A DNA stretch of 19,372 nucleotides from Mycobacteriaceae bacterium (GTDB taxonomy: Bacteria; Actinomycetota; Actinomycetes; Mycobacteriales; Mycobacteriaceae). Location: positions 1 through 19,372 of the forward strand of contig JABFVX010000104.1 in the NCBI GenBank assembly GCA_013362555.1. Reading direction: 5' to 3'. Below are positions 7,103 to 15,445 of the stretch, one piece after another; position 1 is the first letter of the stretch; every line of letters starts with the position of its first letter. The notes beneath the pieces are model-generated. The model ran no database searches. It saw nothing but the letters and a program-made list of their open reading frames with translations, and was not told where the DNA came from. The translations under genes and the position numbers were made by a program.

Positions 7103-7879
7103 TTACGCTCCTGTAGTCGCAGCCTGAGTGAAGCGAACGTAGCCGTTCGCGTCGAGCTCCTCGGCGAGCTCTCCGCCGCCGTTGGCCACGATCCGGCCGC
7201 CGACGAAGACGTGCACGAAGTCCGGCTGGATGTAGCGCAGGATGCGGGTGTAGTGGGTGATCAGCAGAACGCCGCCGTTGTCGCGCTCCTTGTACCGGTT
7301 CACGCCTTCGGAGACCACCCGCAGCGCATCCACGTCCAGACCGGAGTCGGTCTCGTCGAGGATGGCGATCTTCGGCTTGAGCAGACCCAGCTGCAGGATC
7401 TCGTGGCGCTTCTTCTCGCCGCCGGAGAAGCCCTCGTTGACGCTGCGCTCACCGAAGGCCGAGTCGATCTCCAGCTCGGCCATCGCGCCCTTGACTTCCT
7501 TGACCCAGTGCCGCAGCTTCGGCGCCTCGCCGCGGACGGCGGTCGCAGCGGTGCGCAGGAAGTTCGACATCGACACGCCGGGCACCTCGACCGGGTACTG
7601 CATCGCCAGGAACAGGCCCGCGCGGGCGCGCTCGTCCACCGACATCGCCAGCACGTCCTCGCCGTCGAGCGTGACCGAGCCCTGGGTCACCGTGTACTTC
7701 GGGTGCCCGGCGATGGCATAGGACAGGGTGGACTTGCCGGAGCCGTTGGGCCCCATGATGGCGTGCGTCTCACCGGACTTGATGGTGAGGTCGACGCCGT
7801 TGAGGATCTTGATCGGCTCGGCGTTCTCGTCCGGGTTCGCGACCTCGACGTGCAGGTCCTTGATCTCCAGGGTGGTCAT
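7103..7879 (-). CDS. sufC: SufC Fe-S assembly ATPase
   Basis: This 258-aa ABC-type ATPase has Walker A GPNGSGKST at residues 43-51, signature SGGEKKR at about 152-158 and Walker B IAILDE at 171-176. The DETDSGLD continuation and the EKKR signature are typical of SufC rather than of transporters. Soluble SufC drives conformational change in the SufBD scaffold. The ATG at 7879 has GAAGGG 5 nt upstream. The 37-nt gap after sufD is the largest in the operon, yet nothing in it suggests a separate promoter or terminator. Confidence 0.95.
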   Translation of the reverse strand: MTTLEIKDLHVEVANPDENAEPIKILNGVDLTIKSGETHAIMGPNGSGKSTLSYAIAGHPKYTVTQGSVTLDGEDVLAMSVDERARAGLFLAMQYPVEVPGVSMSNFLRTAATAVRGEAPKLRHWVKEVKGAMAELEIDSAFGERSVNEGFSGGEKKRHEILQLGLLKPKIAILDETDSGLDVDALRVVSEGVNRYKERDNGGVLLITHYTRILRYIQPDFVHVFVGGRIVANGGGELAEELDANGYVRFTQAATTGA

Positions 7880-7916
7880 GAATGCCCTTCGCATTGTTAT
7901 GGACAAACTGCTGTGT

Positions 7917-9131
7917 CTAATTTCCGATAGCGGCGAGCTCGGCTTCGACAGCGGCCTCGAGCCGCTCCCGGACCTCGGGGACGGCGATCTTGTTGATGAT
8001 CTCGCCGAAGAAGCCGCGCACCACCAGCCGCCGCGCCATCTCCTCCGGGATGCCGCGCGCGCGCAGGTAGAACAGCTGCTCGTCGTCGAACCGGCCGGTG
8101 GCGCTGGCGTGCCCGGCGCCGACGATCTCGCCGGTCTCGATCTCCAGGTTCGGCACCGAGTCGGCACGCGCGCCGTCGGTCAGCACCAGGTTGCGGTTCA
8201 GCTCGAATGTGTCGGTGCCCTCGGCTTCGGCGCGGATCAGCACGTCGCCCACCCACACTGTGTGCGCGTCGGGCTTTCCGGAGGCCGGATCGCCTTGCAG
8301 TGCACCCTTGTACACCACGTTCGACTTGCAGTGCGGCTCGGCGTGGTCCACCAGCAGGCGCTGTTCGAAGTGCTGGCCCGCGTCCGCGAAGTAGAGACCG
8401 AGCAGCTCGGCGTCGCCGCCCGGGCCCCCGTAGCGCACGGTGCCGGTGAGCCGCACCAGATCGCCGCCGAGGGTGACGTTGGTGTGCCGCAGCACCGCGT
8501 CCCGCCCGACCAGCGCGTGGTGCGCCGTGGCGTGCACCGCGTCGTCGGCCCAGTCCTGCAGTGCAACGACGGTGAGTCGCGCGCCGTCGCCCAGCACGAA
8601 CTCCACGTTGTCGGCATAGACTCCGCTGCCGGTGTAGTCGACCACGACGGTCGCCGAGGCGAAGTTGCCCAGCCGAATCTGCAGGTGGCCGTAGGCGGTC
8701 AGGCCCGCGCCGGGGCCCGTGACGGCGACCTTCACCGGCTCGGCCGGCTCGGCCTCCGCGGCCACCGAGATCACGGTCGCCGACATGAAACCCGAAAACG
8801 CCTGCGCGGCGACGCGATCCGCGGGAACGCCCGCCTTTCCGAGGCGGGCGTCGCTGCGGTCCACGGACTCCACGGCCACCCCGTCAACCGGAGTCACCTC
8901 CACGGTGGCCGCGCCGACCGCCTCGGCGGTGCCGTCGTGCAGTCCGCGCAGCCTGCGCAGCGGGGTGAACCGCCACGCCTCGTCCTTGCCGCTGGGCACC
9001 TCGAAGGCGTTGACGTCGAACGAGGTGAACACCTCGCCCTTGTTCACCGCCGGAGTGCGGTCCAGCGTGGAGCCTGCGGAACGCGCATTCAACTCAGCCG
9101 CCGCCTCGGCGACATTCTGTGCCTGCGGCAT
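7917..9131 (-). CDS. sufD: SufD Fe-S cluster scaffold subunit
   Basis: This 404-aa protein shares the SufBD beta-helix core. A central strand-rich region ends in LLVDHAEPHCKSNVVYKG, and the C-terminus carries DDEQLFYLRARGIPEEMARRLVVRGFF, the paralogous helical domain also present in SufB. The N-terminal half has the variable SufD-type region (FEVPSGKDEAWRFTPLRRL). It forms the SufBC2D complex with SufB and SufC. The ATG overlaps the SufB stop by 1 nt (TGATG), which implies coupled synthesis. Confidence 0.94.
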   Translation of the reverse strand: MPQAQNVAEAAAELNARSAGSTLDRTPAVNKGEVFTSFDVNAFEVPSGKDEAWRFTPLRRLRGLHDGTAEAVGAATVEVTPVDGVAVESVDRSDARLGKAGVPADRVAAQAFSGFMSATVISVAAEAEPAEPVKVAVTGPGAGLTAYGHLQIRLGNFASATVVVDYTGSGVYADNVEFVLGDGARLTVVALQDWADDAVHATAHHALVGRDAVLRHTNVTLGGDLVRLTGTVRYGGPGGDAELLGLYFADAGQHFEQRLLVDHAEPHCKSNVVYKGALQGDPASGKPDAHTVWVGDVLIRAEAEGTDTFELNRNLVLTDGARADSVPNLEIETGEIVGAGHASATGRFDDEQLFYLRARGIPEEMARRLVVRGFFGEIINKIAVPEVRERLEAAVEAELAAIGN

Positions 9132-10579
9132 CAGCCGACAGCTCCTTCCATCTGCAGCTCGATGAGCCGGTTCAGCTCCAGTGCGTACTCCATCGGCAGT
9201 TCCTTGGCGATGGGCTCCACGAAGCCGCGCACCACCATGGCCATCGCCTCGTCCTCGGTCATGCCGCGGCTCATCAGGTAGAACAGCTGGTCTTCGCTGA
9301 CCTTGGACACCGTGGCCTCGTGCCCCATGGTCACGTCGTCCTCGCGGATGTCGACATAGGGATACGTGTCGGAGCGGCTGATCGTGTCCACCAGCAGCGC
9401 ATCGCACTTGACGGTCGACTTCGAGCCGTGTGCGCCCTTGTTCACCTGGACGAGGCCCCGATAGGAGGCGCGGCCGCCGCCGCGGGCCACCGACTTCGAC
9501 ACGATGGTCGAGGAGGTGTGCGGCGCCAAGTGCAGCATCTTCGCACCGGTGTCCTGGTGCTGGCCCTCGCCGGCGAAGGCGATCGAGAGCACCTCGCCGC
9601 GGGCGTGCTCGCCGGTCATCCAGACCGCCGGGTACTTCATGGTGACCTTGGAGCCGATGTTGCCGTCGATCCACTCCATGGTCGCGCCCGCCTCCGCCTT
9701 GGCCCGCTTGGTGACCAGGTTGTAGACGTTGTTCGACCAGATCTGGATGGTGGTGTAGCGACAGCGCCCGCCCTTGCGCACGATGATCTCGACCACCGCG
9801 GAGTGCAGCGAGTCCGACTTGTAGATCGGCGCCGTGCAGCCCTCGACGTAGTGCACGTAGGCGTCTTCGTCGACGATGATCAGCGTCCGCTCGAACTGGC
9901 CCATGTTCTCGGTGTTGATCCGGAAGTAGGCCTGCAGCGGGATGTCCACGTGCACGCCCGGGGGCACGTAGATGAACGACCCGCCCGACCACACCGCGGT
10001 GTTCAGCGCGGAGAACTTGTTGTCGCCCGCCGGGATCACCGAGCCGAAGTACTTCTGGAAGATCTCCGGGTGTTCCTTGAGCCCGGTGTCGGTGTCCAGG
10101 AAGATGACGCCCTGCGCCTCCAGGTCCTCGCGGATCTGGTGGTAGACGACCTCGGACTCGTACTGCGCGGCGACGCCCGCGACCAGCCGCTGCTTCTCGG
10201 CCTCCGGGATGCCGAGCCGGTCGTAGGTGTTCTTGATGTCCTCGGGCAGTTCCTCCCAGGACGTGGCCTGCTTCTCGGTGGAGCGCACGAAGTACTTGAT
10301 GTTGTCGAAGTCGATGCCGTCCAGGTTCGAGCCCCAGTTCGGCATCGGCTTGCGGTCGAACAGGCGAAGCGCCTTGAGCCGGGTCTCCAGCATCCACTGG
10401 GGCTCGTTCTTCTTCCCGGAGATGTCCTGGACGACCGCCTCCGACAAGCCGCGCTGCGCACTCGCACCCGCGACGTCCGGGTCGGCCCAGCCGTACCCGT
10501 ACTTGCCCAGCGAGGCGATGGTCTCCTCCTGGGTGAGCGGGGCCTTCTGCGGCACGGGCTCGGTGACAGTCCCAGTCAT
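9131..10579 (-). CDS. sufB: SufB Fe-S cluster scaffold subunit, without intein
   Basis: This 482-aa protein carries the hallmark YVPPGVHVDIPLQAYFR, the ENMGQFERTLIIVDE and YVHYVEGCTAP strands, and the C-terminal SEDQLFYLMSRGMTEDEAM helical motif. SufB is the scaffold on which clusters are built. The length equals that of mature SufB. No LAGLIDADG or splicing-block sequence interrupts it, unlike M. tuberculosis SufB, which is known to hold an intein. AAGGAG lies 4 nt before the ATG, and the ATG overlaps the sufR stop by 4 nt (ATGA). Confidence 0.96.
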   Translation of the reverse strand: MTGTVTEPVPQKAPLTQEETIASLGKYGYGWADPDVAGASAQRGLSEAVVQDISGKKNEPQWMLETRLKALRLFDRKPMPNWGSNLDGIDFDNIKYFVRSTEKQATSWEELPEDIKNTYDRLGIPEAEKQRLVAGVAAQYESEVVYHQIREDLEAQGVIFLDTDTGLKEHPEIFQKYFGSVIPAGDNKFSALNTAVWSGGSFIYVPPGVHVDIPLQAYFRINTENMGQFERTLIIVDEDAYVHYVEGCTAPIYKSDSLHSAVVEIIVRKGGRCRYTTIQIWSNNVYNLVTKRAKAEAGATMEWIDGNIGSKVTMKYPAVWMTGEHARGEVLSIAFAGEGQHQDTGAKMLHLAPHTSSTIVSKSVARGGGRASYRGLVQVNKGAHGSKSTVKCDALLVDTISRSDTYPYVDIREDDVTMGHEATVSKVSEDQLFYLMSRGMTEDEAMAMVVRGFVEPIAKELPMEYALELNRLIELQMEGAVG

Positions 10580-11340
10580 TGCTCTCCTTCGGTGTTCTCG
10601 GCCGAGTAGTTCGCCGCCGCTGCGGGAACTCGCGGGACGAACAGTGGTACGTGGGTGGTGCAGGCGCAGTCGCCGTTGGCGATCGTCGCCAACTGCTGCA
10701 CGTGCGTGCCGAGCAGCTCGCGGAACGCGGTCAGCTCGGCCTGGCACAGCTCCGGGAACTCCTCGGCGACGTGCGACACCGGGCAGTGGTGCCGACAGAT
10801 CTGCACGCCCGCGCCGACCTTGCGGGTCGACGCGGCGAAGCCCGCCTCGCGGAACGCGGTGGCGATCTCGCCCGCCTTCTCGACCAGCGCCTCCGGGGTC
10901 TGTTCGGACACCGGGTCGACGCCGTCGACGATGGTCGTCACCCGTTCCTTGGCGAACTCCTGCACCGCGGCCTCGCCACCCAGCTTGCGCAACTGCCGCA
11001 TGGCGGCCCCGGCCAGGTCATCGTAGGCGTGCCGCAGCCTGCCGCGGCCCGCGGCCGTCAACAGATACACCTTCGCAGGCCTGCCGCGGCCCGGTTTGCG
11101 GTTGGGGACCATGCGCGTGGTGGCCTGACCGGCCTCGATGAGAACGTCCAGATGTCTGCGCACCCCGGCCGCGGTCAGCCCGAGCTTCGTTCCGATCGCC
11201 GTGGCGGTGATCGGGCCGTCCTCCAGCAGCAACTGCACGACGGCTGAACGGGTGTCCGCGATGTCGTCCCGAGCATCGTCTCGGGAGGGACCGCCGGCAC
11301 CCGCGCCTGCCTGCGCGTCAGGTTGCTCCACGGTTTTCAC
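10576..11340 (-). CDS. sufR: SufR Fe-S-sensing repressor of the suf operon
   Basis: This 254-aa protein has an N-terminal winged helix-turn-helix (DTRSAVVQLLLEDGPITATAIGTKLGLTAAGVRRHLDVL, about residues 28-66) and a wing RKPGRGRPAKVYLLT. The C-terminal cysteines C182, C186, C199 and C225/C227 (CRHHC, ELC, CAC) form the cluster-binding set. Known homologues bind a cluster and repress suf when it is intact. It is the first gene of the operon and its stop overlaps the sufB start. I chose GTG 11340: an operator-like sequence overlaps it, and a -10-like CACACT lies at -12 to -7, suggesting leaderless autoregulated transcription. ATG 11364 with GGTGGA upstream is an alternative that would place the operator inside the gene. 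Confidence 0.92.
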   Translation of the reverse strand: MKTVEQPDAQAGAGAGGPSRDDARDDIADTRSAVVQLLLEDGPITATAIGTKLGLTAAGVRRHLDVLIEAGQATTRMVPNRKPGRGRPAKVYLLTAAGRGRLRHAYDDLAGAAMRQLRKLGGEAAVQEFAKERVTTIVDGVDPVSEQTPEALVEKAGEIATAFREAGFAASTRKVGAGVQICRHHCPVSHVAEEFPELCQAELTAFRELLGTHVQQLATIANGDCACTTHVPLFVPRVPAAAANYSAENTEGEQ

Positions 11341-11351
11341 AACACCAGTGT
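11337..11351 (-). promoter_or_regulatory. Predicted SufR operator (ACACT-N5-TGTGA)
   Basis: On the minus strand the bases read ACACT GGTGT TGTGA. This matches, as I recall it, the palindrome reported for M. tuberculosis SufR upstream of its own suf operon. It overlaps the GTG start of sufR and the hexamer at -12 to -7, so a bound repressor would block the promoter of the whole operon. Confidence 0.65.
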
Positions 11352-11451
11352 GACGGAATTCCATCCCCCGATCCACCAAGGTTGCCCTAACCCCCTTCGA
11401 CGCGTCCGCGATGTTCGCAATGTCAGCAACGGACGGCCCGCGCCCGGCGGT

Positions 11452-11457
11452 TAGGCT
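11452..11457 (+). promoter_or_regulatory. -10 box (TAGGCT) of mptB, leaderless
   Basis: TAGGCT lies exactly at -12 to -7 relative to the GTG at 11464. No Shine-Dalgarno sequence precedes that codon. This is the arrangement of leaderless actinobacterial transcripts, where TSS and start codon coincide. No clear -35 is seen. Confidence 0.5.
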
Positions 11458-11463
11458 GCTCGA

Positions 11464-13155
11464 GTGGCACAGCTCGAAATCTGGCGGCGGCGCATGCTCG
11501 GGTTCGGCAGGCGGGCGCTGGGCCTCGACGTCCCCGATCCGCCGCACACCGTGGCAATCCTGCACGACCACGACGAGCCGGACGTCCCGGAGCTGTCGCC
11601 GTCGGAATTGGTGCAGCTGCAGCGGATTCGGCGGTTCGGCGCGGTCGGCGCGGTGTTGATGGCGATCGGCGCGCTCGGCGCGGGGGCGCAGCCGGTGCTG
11701 CAGAACCCGACCTACGGCCAGCCCGTGCTGGGACTGTTCTCCCGGACGCTGACTTCGTCGCTGGCGATATGCTGGGTCGGCATCGTCATGGTGGTGCTGG
11801 CGTGGCTGCTGCTCGGCCGGTTCGCCCTCGGTGATCTGCACCACGGCGCGCCGCGCAGGCTCACTCGCTCCCAACTGGACCGCACGCTGCTGCTGTGGGT
11901 GCTGCCGCTCACCGTCGCGCCGCCGATGTTCAGCCGCGACGTCTACTCCTACCTCGCCCAGAGCGAGATCGCGCTGCGCGGACTGGACCCGTACGTGCTC
12001 GGCCCGGCGCCCGCGCTCGGCGTCGGTGACGTGCTCACCAGCACAGTGCCCAACATCTGGCGCGAAACCCCTGCCCCGTACGGGCCCCTTTTTCTCTGGC
12101 TCGGCAAGGGCATCGCCGCCATGACCGGCGACAACATCCTGGCGGGAATCTTCCTGCACCGGCTGCTCGCCCTCGCGGGGGTCTCGCTGATCGTCTGGGC
12201 GCTGCCCCGGCTCGCGCGCAGCTGCGGGGTCTCCGAGGTCACCGCGCTGTGGCTGGGCGCGGCGAACCCGCTCGTCCTGTTCCACCTGGTTTCCGGCGTG
12301 CACAACGAGGCGCTGATGCTGGGCCTGATGCTCGCGGGCGTGGTGCTGGCGATGGAGGCCGTGGACAGTCCGCTGCCGCTGCGCGGGCACCAGTTCGTGC
12401 TGCTGGTGGGCGGATGCACCCTCATCGCGGTGTCCGCCATGGTGAAGATCCCCACCCTGGCGGCGTTGGGTTTCGTCGGGATGGCTCTGGCCCGGCGCTG
12501 GGCAGGCGGGGAGGGCGCGGCCTGGCCCGGAGCGCCTGCGGCACGGCGCTGGCGGGCGCTGCTGCTGTCGGGCGCGATGATGTCGGCCATCGCGGTGGTC
12601 GTGACGCTGGGGGTGACGTTCGTCAGCGGGCTCGGGTTCGGCTGGGTGAACACCCTGGGCACCGCCAATGCCGTGCGCAGCTGGATGTCCCTGCCGACCG
12701 CCTTCGGCGTCATCACCGGCTTCGCCGGGGTGCTGCTCGGCCTCGGCGACCACACCACCGCAGTGCTCAACCTCACCCGCCCGATCGCGGCGGCCGCCGC
12801 CGCGTTCGTCGTGCTGCGCATGCTGGTGGCCACCTATACCGGCCGGCTCCCGGTGGTCGGGGCGCTCGGCGTGGCGTTCGGGGCCATCGTGCTGTTCTTT
12901 CCGGTGGTCCAGCCGTGGTACCTGCTGTGGGCGGTGCTGCCGCTGGCGGCGTGGGCCACCCGCCCCGCCTTCCGTGTCCCGACCATCGCGTTCTCCTCCG
13001 TCGTGTGCATCATCCTGATGCCCACCGGCAAGGACGAGGTGCCGTTCGTGATCGTGCAGGCGGCACTGGCCGCGACGATCACCGTCGCCCTGCTCATTTT
13101 CGCCACCAGGCGAGTCCTCCCCTGGCGCGCCCACCGCGCCGTTCCCGCTCGGTAA
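11464..13155 (+). CDS. mptB: MptB-like alpha-(1->6)-mannopyranosyltransferase (GT-C fold, polytopic membrane)
   Basis: This 563-aa protein is mostly hydrophobic, with about 12-14 membrane segments. The first large loop carries SRDVYSYLAQ, with D159 as the likely GT-C catalytic or metal-binding acidic residue, followed by GLDPYVLGP and PAPYGPLFLW, features of polyprenyl-phosphomannose-dependent mannosyltransferases. It would elongate the mannan core of lipomannan/lipoarabinomannan at the membrane using a lipid-linked mannose donor. It is divergent from sufR, as Rv1459c is from Rv1460 in M. tuberculosis. The start GTG 11464 fits a leaderless TAGGCT box. An internal ATG at 11494 is possible. Confidence 0.85.
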   Translation: MAQLEIWRRRMLGFGRRALGLDVPDPPHTVAILHDHDEPDVPELSPSELVQLQRIRRFGAVGAVLMAIGALGAGAQPVLQNPTYGQPVLGLFSRTLTSSLAICWVGIVMVVLAWLLLGRFALGDLHHGAPRRLTRSQLDRTLLLWVLPLTVAPPMFSRDVYSYLAQSEIALRGLDPYVLGPAPALGVGDVLTSTVPNIWRETPAPYGPLFLWLGKGIAAMTGDNILAGIFLHRLLALAGVSLIVWALPRLARSCGVSEVTALWLGAANPLVLFHLVSGVHNEALMLGLMLAGVVLAMEAVDSPLPLRGHQFVLLVGGCTLIAVSAMVKIPTLAALGFVGMALARRWAGGEGAAWPGAPAARRWRALLLSGAMMSAIAVVVTLGVTFVSGLGFGWVNTLGTANAVRSWMSLPTAFGVITGFAGVLLGLGDHTTAVLNLTRPIAAAAAAFVVLRMLVATYTGRLPVVGALGVAFGAIVLFFPVVQPWYLLWAVLPLAAWATRPAFRVPTIAFSSVVCIILMPTGKDEVPFVIVQAALAATITVALLIFATRRVLPWRAHRAVPAR

Positions 13156-13168
13156 GTGGCTGGGTTCG

Positions 13169-13229
13169 AAACCTCCAGAATGACTCATGACGTGCGTCCA
13201 ACGCATTTCATGGGTCATTCTGGAGGTTT
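13169..13229. terminator. Intergenic hairpin copy 2 (29-bp stem, CCA loop)
   Basis: The arms 13169-13197 and 13201-13229 pair over 29 positions with one C-T mismatch and two wobble-type pairs. The outer CCTCCAGAATGA and the inner core match copies 3 and 4. It begins 13 nt after the mptB stop and ends 55 nt before the ABC ATPase, so it separates two co-directional genes. It is probably the mptB terminator. Confidence 0.72.
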
Positions 13230-13284
13230 GTGAGCCTCGGGCGGGAGGGGTGCGCGTCGTCTCCGACCGGGCGTCGTAGGCTGA

Positions 13285-14232
13285 GTGACCGTGAGCTCCT
13301 CGACGGCACCGGCGCTGCACCTGGACGGCGTGGTGCGAACCTTCCCCGGCGCCGTGCCGGTCACCGCCGTCGACGGTCTGAGCCTGACGCTCGAGCGCGG
13401 CGCGGTGCTGGCGCTGCTCGGCCCGAACGGGGCCGGGAAGACGACCACCGTCGAGATGTGCGAAGGGTTCCTGGCGCCGGACGCGGGCGCGATCCGCGTG
13501 CTCGGGCTGGATCCGGTCGCGGACTCGGAGCGGCTGCGCCCGCGGATCGGGGTGATGCTGCAGGGCGGCGGGGCGTATCCCGGAGCGCGGGCCGGCGAAA
13601 TGCTGGAACTGGTCGCCTCCTATTCCGCTGATCCGCTGGACCCGCGCTGGCTGCTCGACATCCTCGGACTCACCGATTCCGCCCGCACCCCGTACCGGCG
13701 GCTGTCCGGCGGCCAGCAGCAGCGTCTGGCTCTGGCGTGCGCCCTCGTGGGCAGGCCGGAGCTGGTGTTCCTGGACGAGCCGACGGCGGGCATGGACGCG
13801 CAGGCCCGGCTGCTGGTGTGGGAGCTGATCGACTGCCTGCGTCGCGACGGAGTGGCGGTGCTGCTGACCACCCACCTCATGGACGAGGCCGAGCGGCTCG
13901 CCGACGAGCTGGTCATCATCGACCACGGCCGCATCGTGGCGGCGGGCACCCCGGCCGAGATCACCACGACGGGCGCCGAGGGCAGACTCCAGTTCATCGC
14001 GCCGCCCAAGCTCGACATGAACCTGTTGGCCGCGGCGCTGCCGGAAGGCTATGCCCCGCGGGAGGTTTCGCCCGGCACCTACCTGGTGGAGGGCTCCATC
14101 GACCCGCAGGTGCTCGCGACCGTGACCGCCTGGTGCGCCCACATCGGCGTGCTGGCCACCGATCTGCGCGTCGACCAGCGCAGGCTCGAAGACGTGTTCC
14201 TGGAACTCACCGGACGGGAGCTCCGAAGTTGA
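13285..14232 (+). CDS. ABC transporter ATP-binding protein (drug/antibiotic exporter type)
   Basis: This 315-aa protein has Walker A GPNGAGKTT at residues 46-54, Q-loop QGGGAYPG, signature LSGGQQQRL at 140-148, Walker B LVFLDEPT and a switch His in LLTTHLMDEAE. The C-terminal extension of about 80 residues ends in RRLEDVFLELTGRELRS, the DVFLELTG form of DrrA/CcmA-type exporters. The stop codon overlaps the TTG start of the permease (TTGA), so the two form one transporter. A second GTG at 13291 is an alternative start, and TAGGCT at 13277-13282 is a candidate -10. The substrate is unknown. Position matches Rv1458c. Confidence 0.9.
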   Translation: MTVSSSTAPALHLDGVVRTFPGAVPVTAVDGLSLTLERGAVLALLGPNGAGKTTTVEMCEGFLAPDAGAIRVLGLDPVADSERLRPRIGVMLQGGGAYPGARAGEMLELVASYSADPLDPRWLLDILGLTDSARTPYRRLSGGQQQRLALACALVGRPELVFLDEPTAGMDAQARLLVWELIDCLRRDGVAVLLTTHLMDEAERLADELVIIDHGRIVAAGTPAEITTTGAEGRLQFIAPPKLDMNLLAAALPEGYAPREVSPGTYLVEGSIDPQVLATVTAWCAHIGVLATDLRVDQRRLEDVFLELTGRELRS

Positions 14233-15011
14233 CCACCACCCGATTCGCGCCGGGCACCTTCACCCCCGATCCGCGCCCGGCGGCGCGGGCCGCGATGCTC
14301 GCGGCGCAGTCCCGGCTGGAGTTGACGCTGCTGCTGCGCAACGGCGAACAGCTGCTGCTGACCATGCTCATCCCGGTCACCATGCTGGTCGGGCTGTCGC
14401 TGCTGCCGTTGGGCGGCCCGCTCGGCGACGACCGGGTGCAGCGCGTGGTCCCTGCGGTCATGACGGCCGCGGTGATGGGGACGGCCTTCACCGGACAGGC
14501 CATCGCGGTCGGCTTCGACCGACGCTACGGGGCTCTGAAACGCCTTGGCGCGACGGCACTTCCGCGCTGGGGCATCATCGCGGGCAAGAGCGTCGCGGTC
14601 GTGGTGGTCGTGGTGCTGCAAGCGACGCTGCTCGGCTTGATCGGGTGCGCCCTGGGGTGGCGACCCGACATGTCGGGGCTCGCACTGGGCGCGGTGGTGA
14701 TCGCCCTCGGCACCGCGATGTTCGTGGCGATGGGCCTGCTCCTCGGCGGCACTCTCAGAGCCGAGATCGTGCTGGCGCTGGCCAACATCCTGTGGTTCGC
14801 CATGCTGGCCATCGGCGGCCTGGTCCTGCTGACCTCAGGCATTCCGCACGCCGTGCAGCTGTCAGCTCGGCTCGTCCCCTCCGGCGCCCTCGCCCACGCC
14901 TTGGCCCAGGCCGTGCATGACGGCGCCGTCGACTGGTTCGGGATCGCCGTGCTGGTGGCATGGACCGCGGGCCTGGCCGCCCTGGCCACTCGCCTGTTCC
15001 GCTTCAGCTGA
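14229..15011 (+). CDS. ABC-2 type exporter permease
   Basis: This 260-aa membrane protein has six predicted helices. A short cytoplasmic N-terminus leads into LLLTMLIPVTMLVGLSLL, then FDRRYGALKRLGATALPRWGI, the intracellular element of ABC-2 permeases that contacts the ATPase. Hydrophobic segments follow around residues 117-140, 155-178 and 184-205, and near the end. The start is TTG 14229, overlapping the stop of the ATPase gene, so translation is coupled and the start is otherwise rare. It exports an unknown substrate together with its ATPase partner. It corresponds in position to Rv1457c. Confidence 0.88.
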   Translation: MTTTRFAPGTFTPDPRPAARAAMLAAQSRLELTLLLRNGEQLLLTMLIPVTMLVGLSLLPLGGPLGDDRVQRVVPAVMTAAVMGTAFTGQAIAVGFDRRYGALKRLGATALPRWGIIAGKSVAVVVVVVLQATLLGLIGCALGWRPDMSGLALGAVVIALGTAMFVAMGLLLGGTLRAEIVLALANILWFAMLAIGGLVLLTSGIPHAVQLSARLVPSGALAHALAQAVHDGAVDWFGIAVLVAWTAGLAALATRLFRFS

Positions 15012-15020
15012 GCCCACCAA

Positions 15021-15075
15021 CCTCCAGAACGACCCATAGGTTGCGCTGAACGCAACTTATGGGTCGTTCTGGAGG
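15021..15075. terminator. Intergenic hairpin copy 3 (25-bp stem, 5-nt loop)
   Basis: The arms 15021-15045 and 15051-15075 pair fully with one G-T wobble. The core differs from the other copies (CCATAGGTTGCG), but both arms changed together, so the stem is conserved. It lies 9 nt after the permease stop and 2 nt from the yggT stop. It is probably a bidirectional terminator between convergent genes. Confidence 0.75.
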
Positions 15076-15077
15076 GG

Positions 15078-15356
15078 TTACATGCTGTAGGCGATCCCGC
15101 GGAGGAAGACCACGGCGATGAACACCAGGGTGAAGGCCAGGTCGATGGAGACAGATCCCAGGCGCAGCGGCGGAACCACCCGGCGGACCGGACCGATTAT
15201 CGGCTCGGTGGCCTTGTGGGCGAACTCCCGGGCACGCCGCACGCCCTGCGGGGTGTCCGACCCGGTGGCGGAGATCCAGTCCAAGACCATGCGCGCGATC
15301 AGGATCAGCATGTACAGCGTCAACGCCAAGCCGAGCAGCGACCAGAGCGGGCTCAC
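15078..15356 (-). CDS. YggT family membrane protein
   Basis: This 92-aa protein has two hydrophobic helices, residues about 5-25 (LWSLLGLALTLYMLILIARMVL) and about 68-88 (IDLAFTLVFIAVVFLRGI). They flank a cytoplasmic segment with the family motif TEPIIGPVRRVVPP. YggT proteins are small membrane proteins of poorly defined role, often found near cell-division genes. The start GTG 15356 is set by AAGGAG 6 nt upstream; the upstream extension to 15398 is not needed. It sits between the ABC permease and ctaA, which are adjacent in M. tuberculosis as I recall, so it may be an insertion relative to that order. Confidence 0.85.
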   Translation of the reverse strand: MSPLWSLLGLALTLYMLILIARMVLDWISATGSDTPQGVRRAREFAHKATEPIIGPVRRVVPPLRLGSVSIDLAFTLVFIAVVFLRGIAYSM

Positions 15357-15433
15357 AACGAACTCCTTAGTAGCGCCGGAAGGTAGCAATCGTGACAACG
15401 TGAGGCAGCGGCAATTAGTGCCCGTGTATCTAC

Positions 15434-15439
15434 TACCAT
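15434..15439 (+). promoter_or_regulatory. -10 box (TACCAT) of ctaA, leaderless
   Basis: TACCAT sits exactly at -12 to -7 from the GTG start at 15446. No Shine-Dalgarno sequence is present. It lies in the 89-nt divergent gap between yggT and ctaA. Confidence 0.5.
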
Positions 15440-15445
15440 GCGTAG

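Noticed and set aside
6144..7127. Long plus-strand open frames opposite sufS, sufC, sufD and sufB (for example 6144-7127, 7728-9281, 9119-10609)
   Set aside because: All lie antisense to genes with exact family motifs and have shadow-type composition.
10576..14142. A 1188-codon open frame on the minus strand running antisense through mptB and the ABC ATPase
   Set aside because: Only its last ~254 codons (SufR) are a real protein. The rest is His/Gln/Arg/Gly-rich shadow sequence opposite well-supported plus-strand genes, as expected at this GC content.
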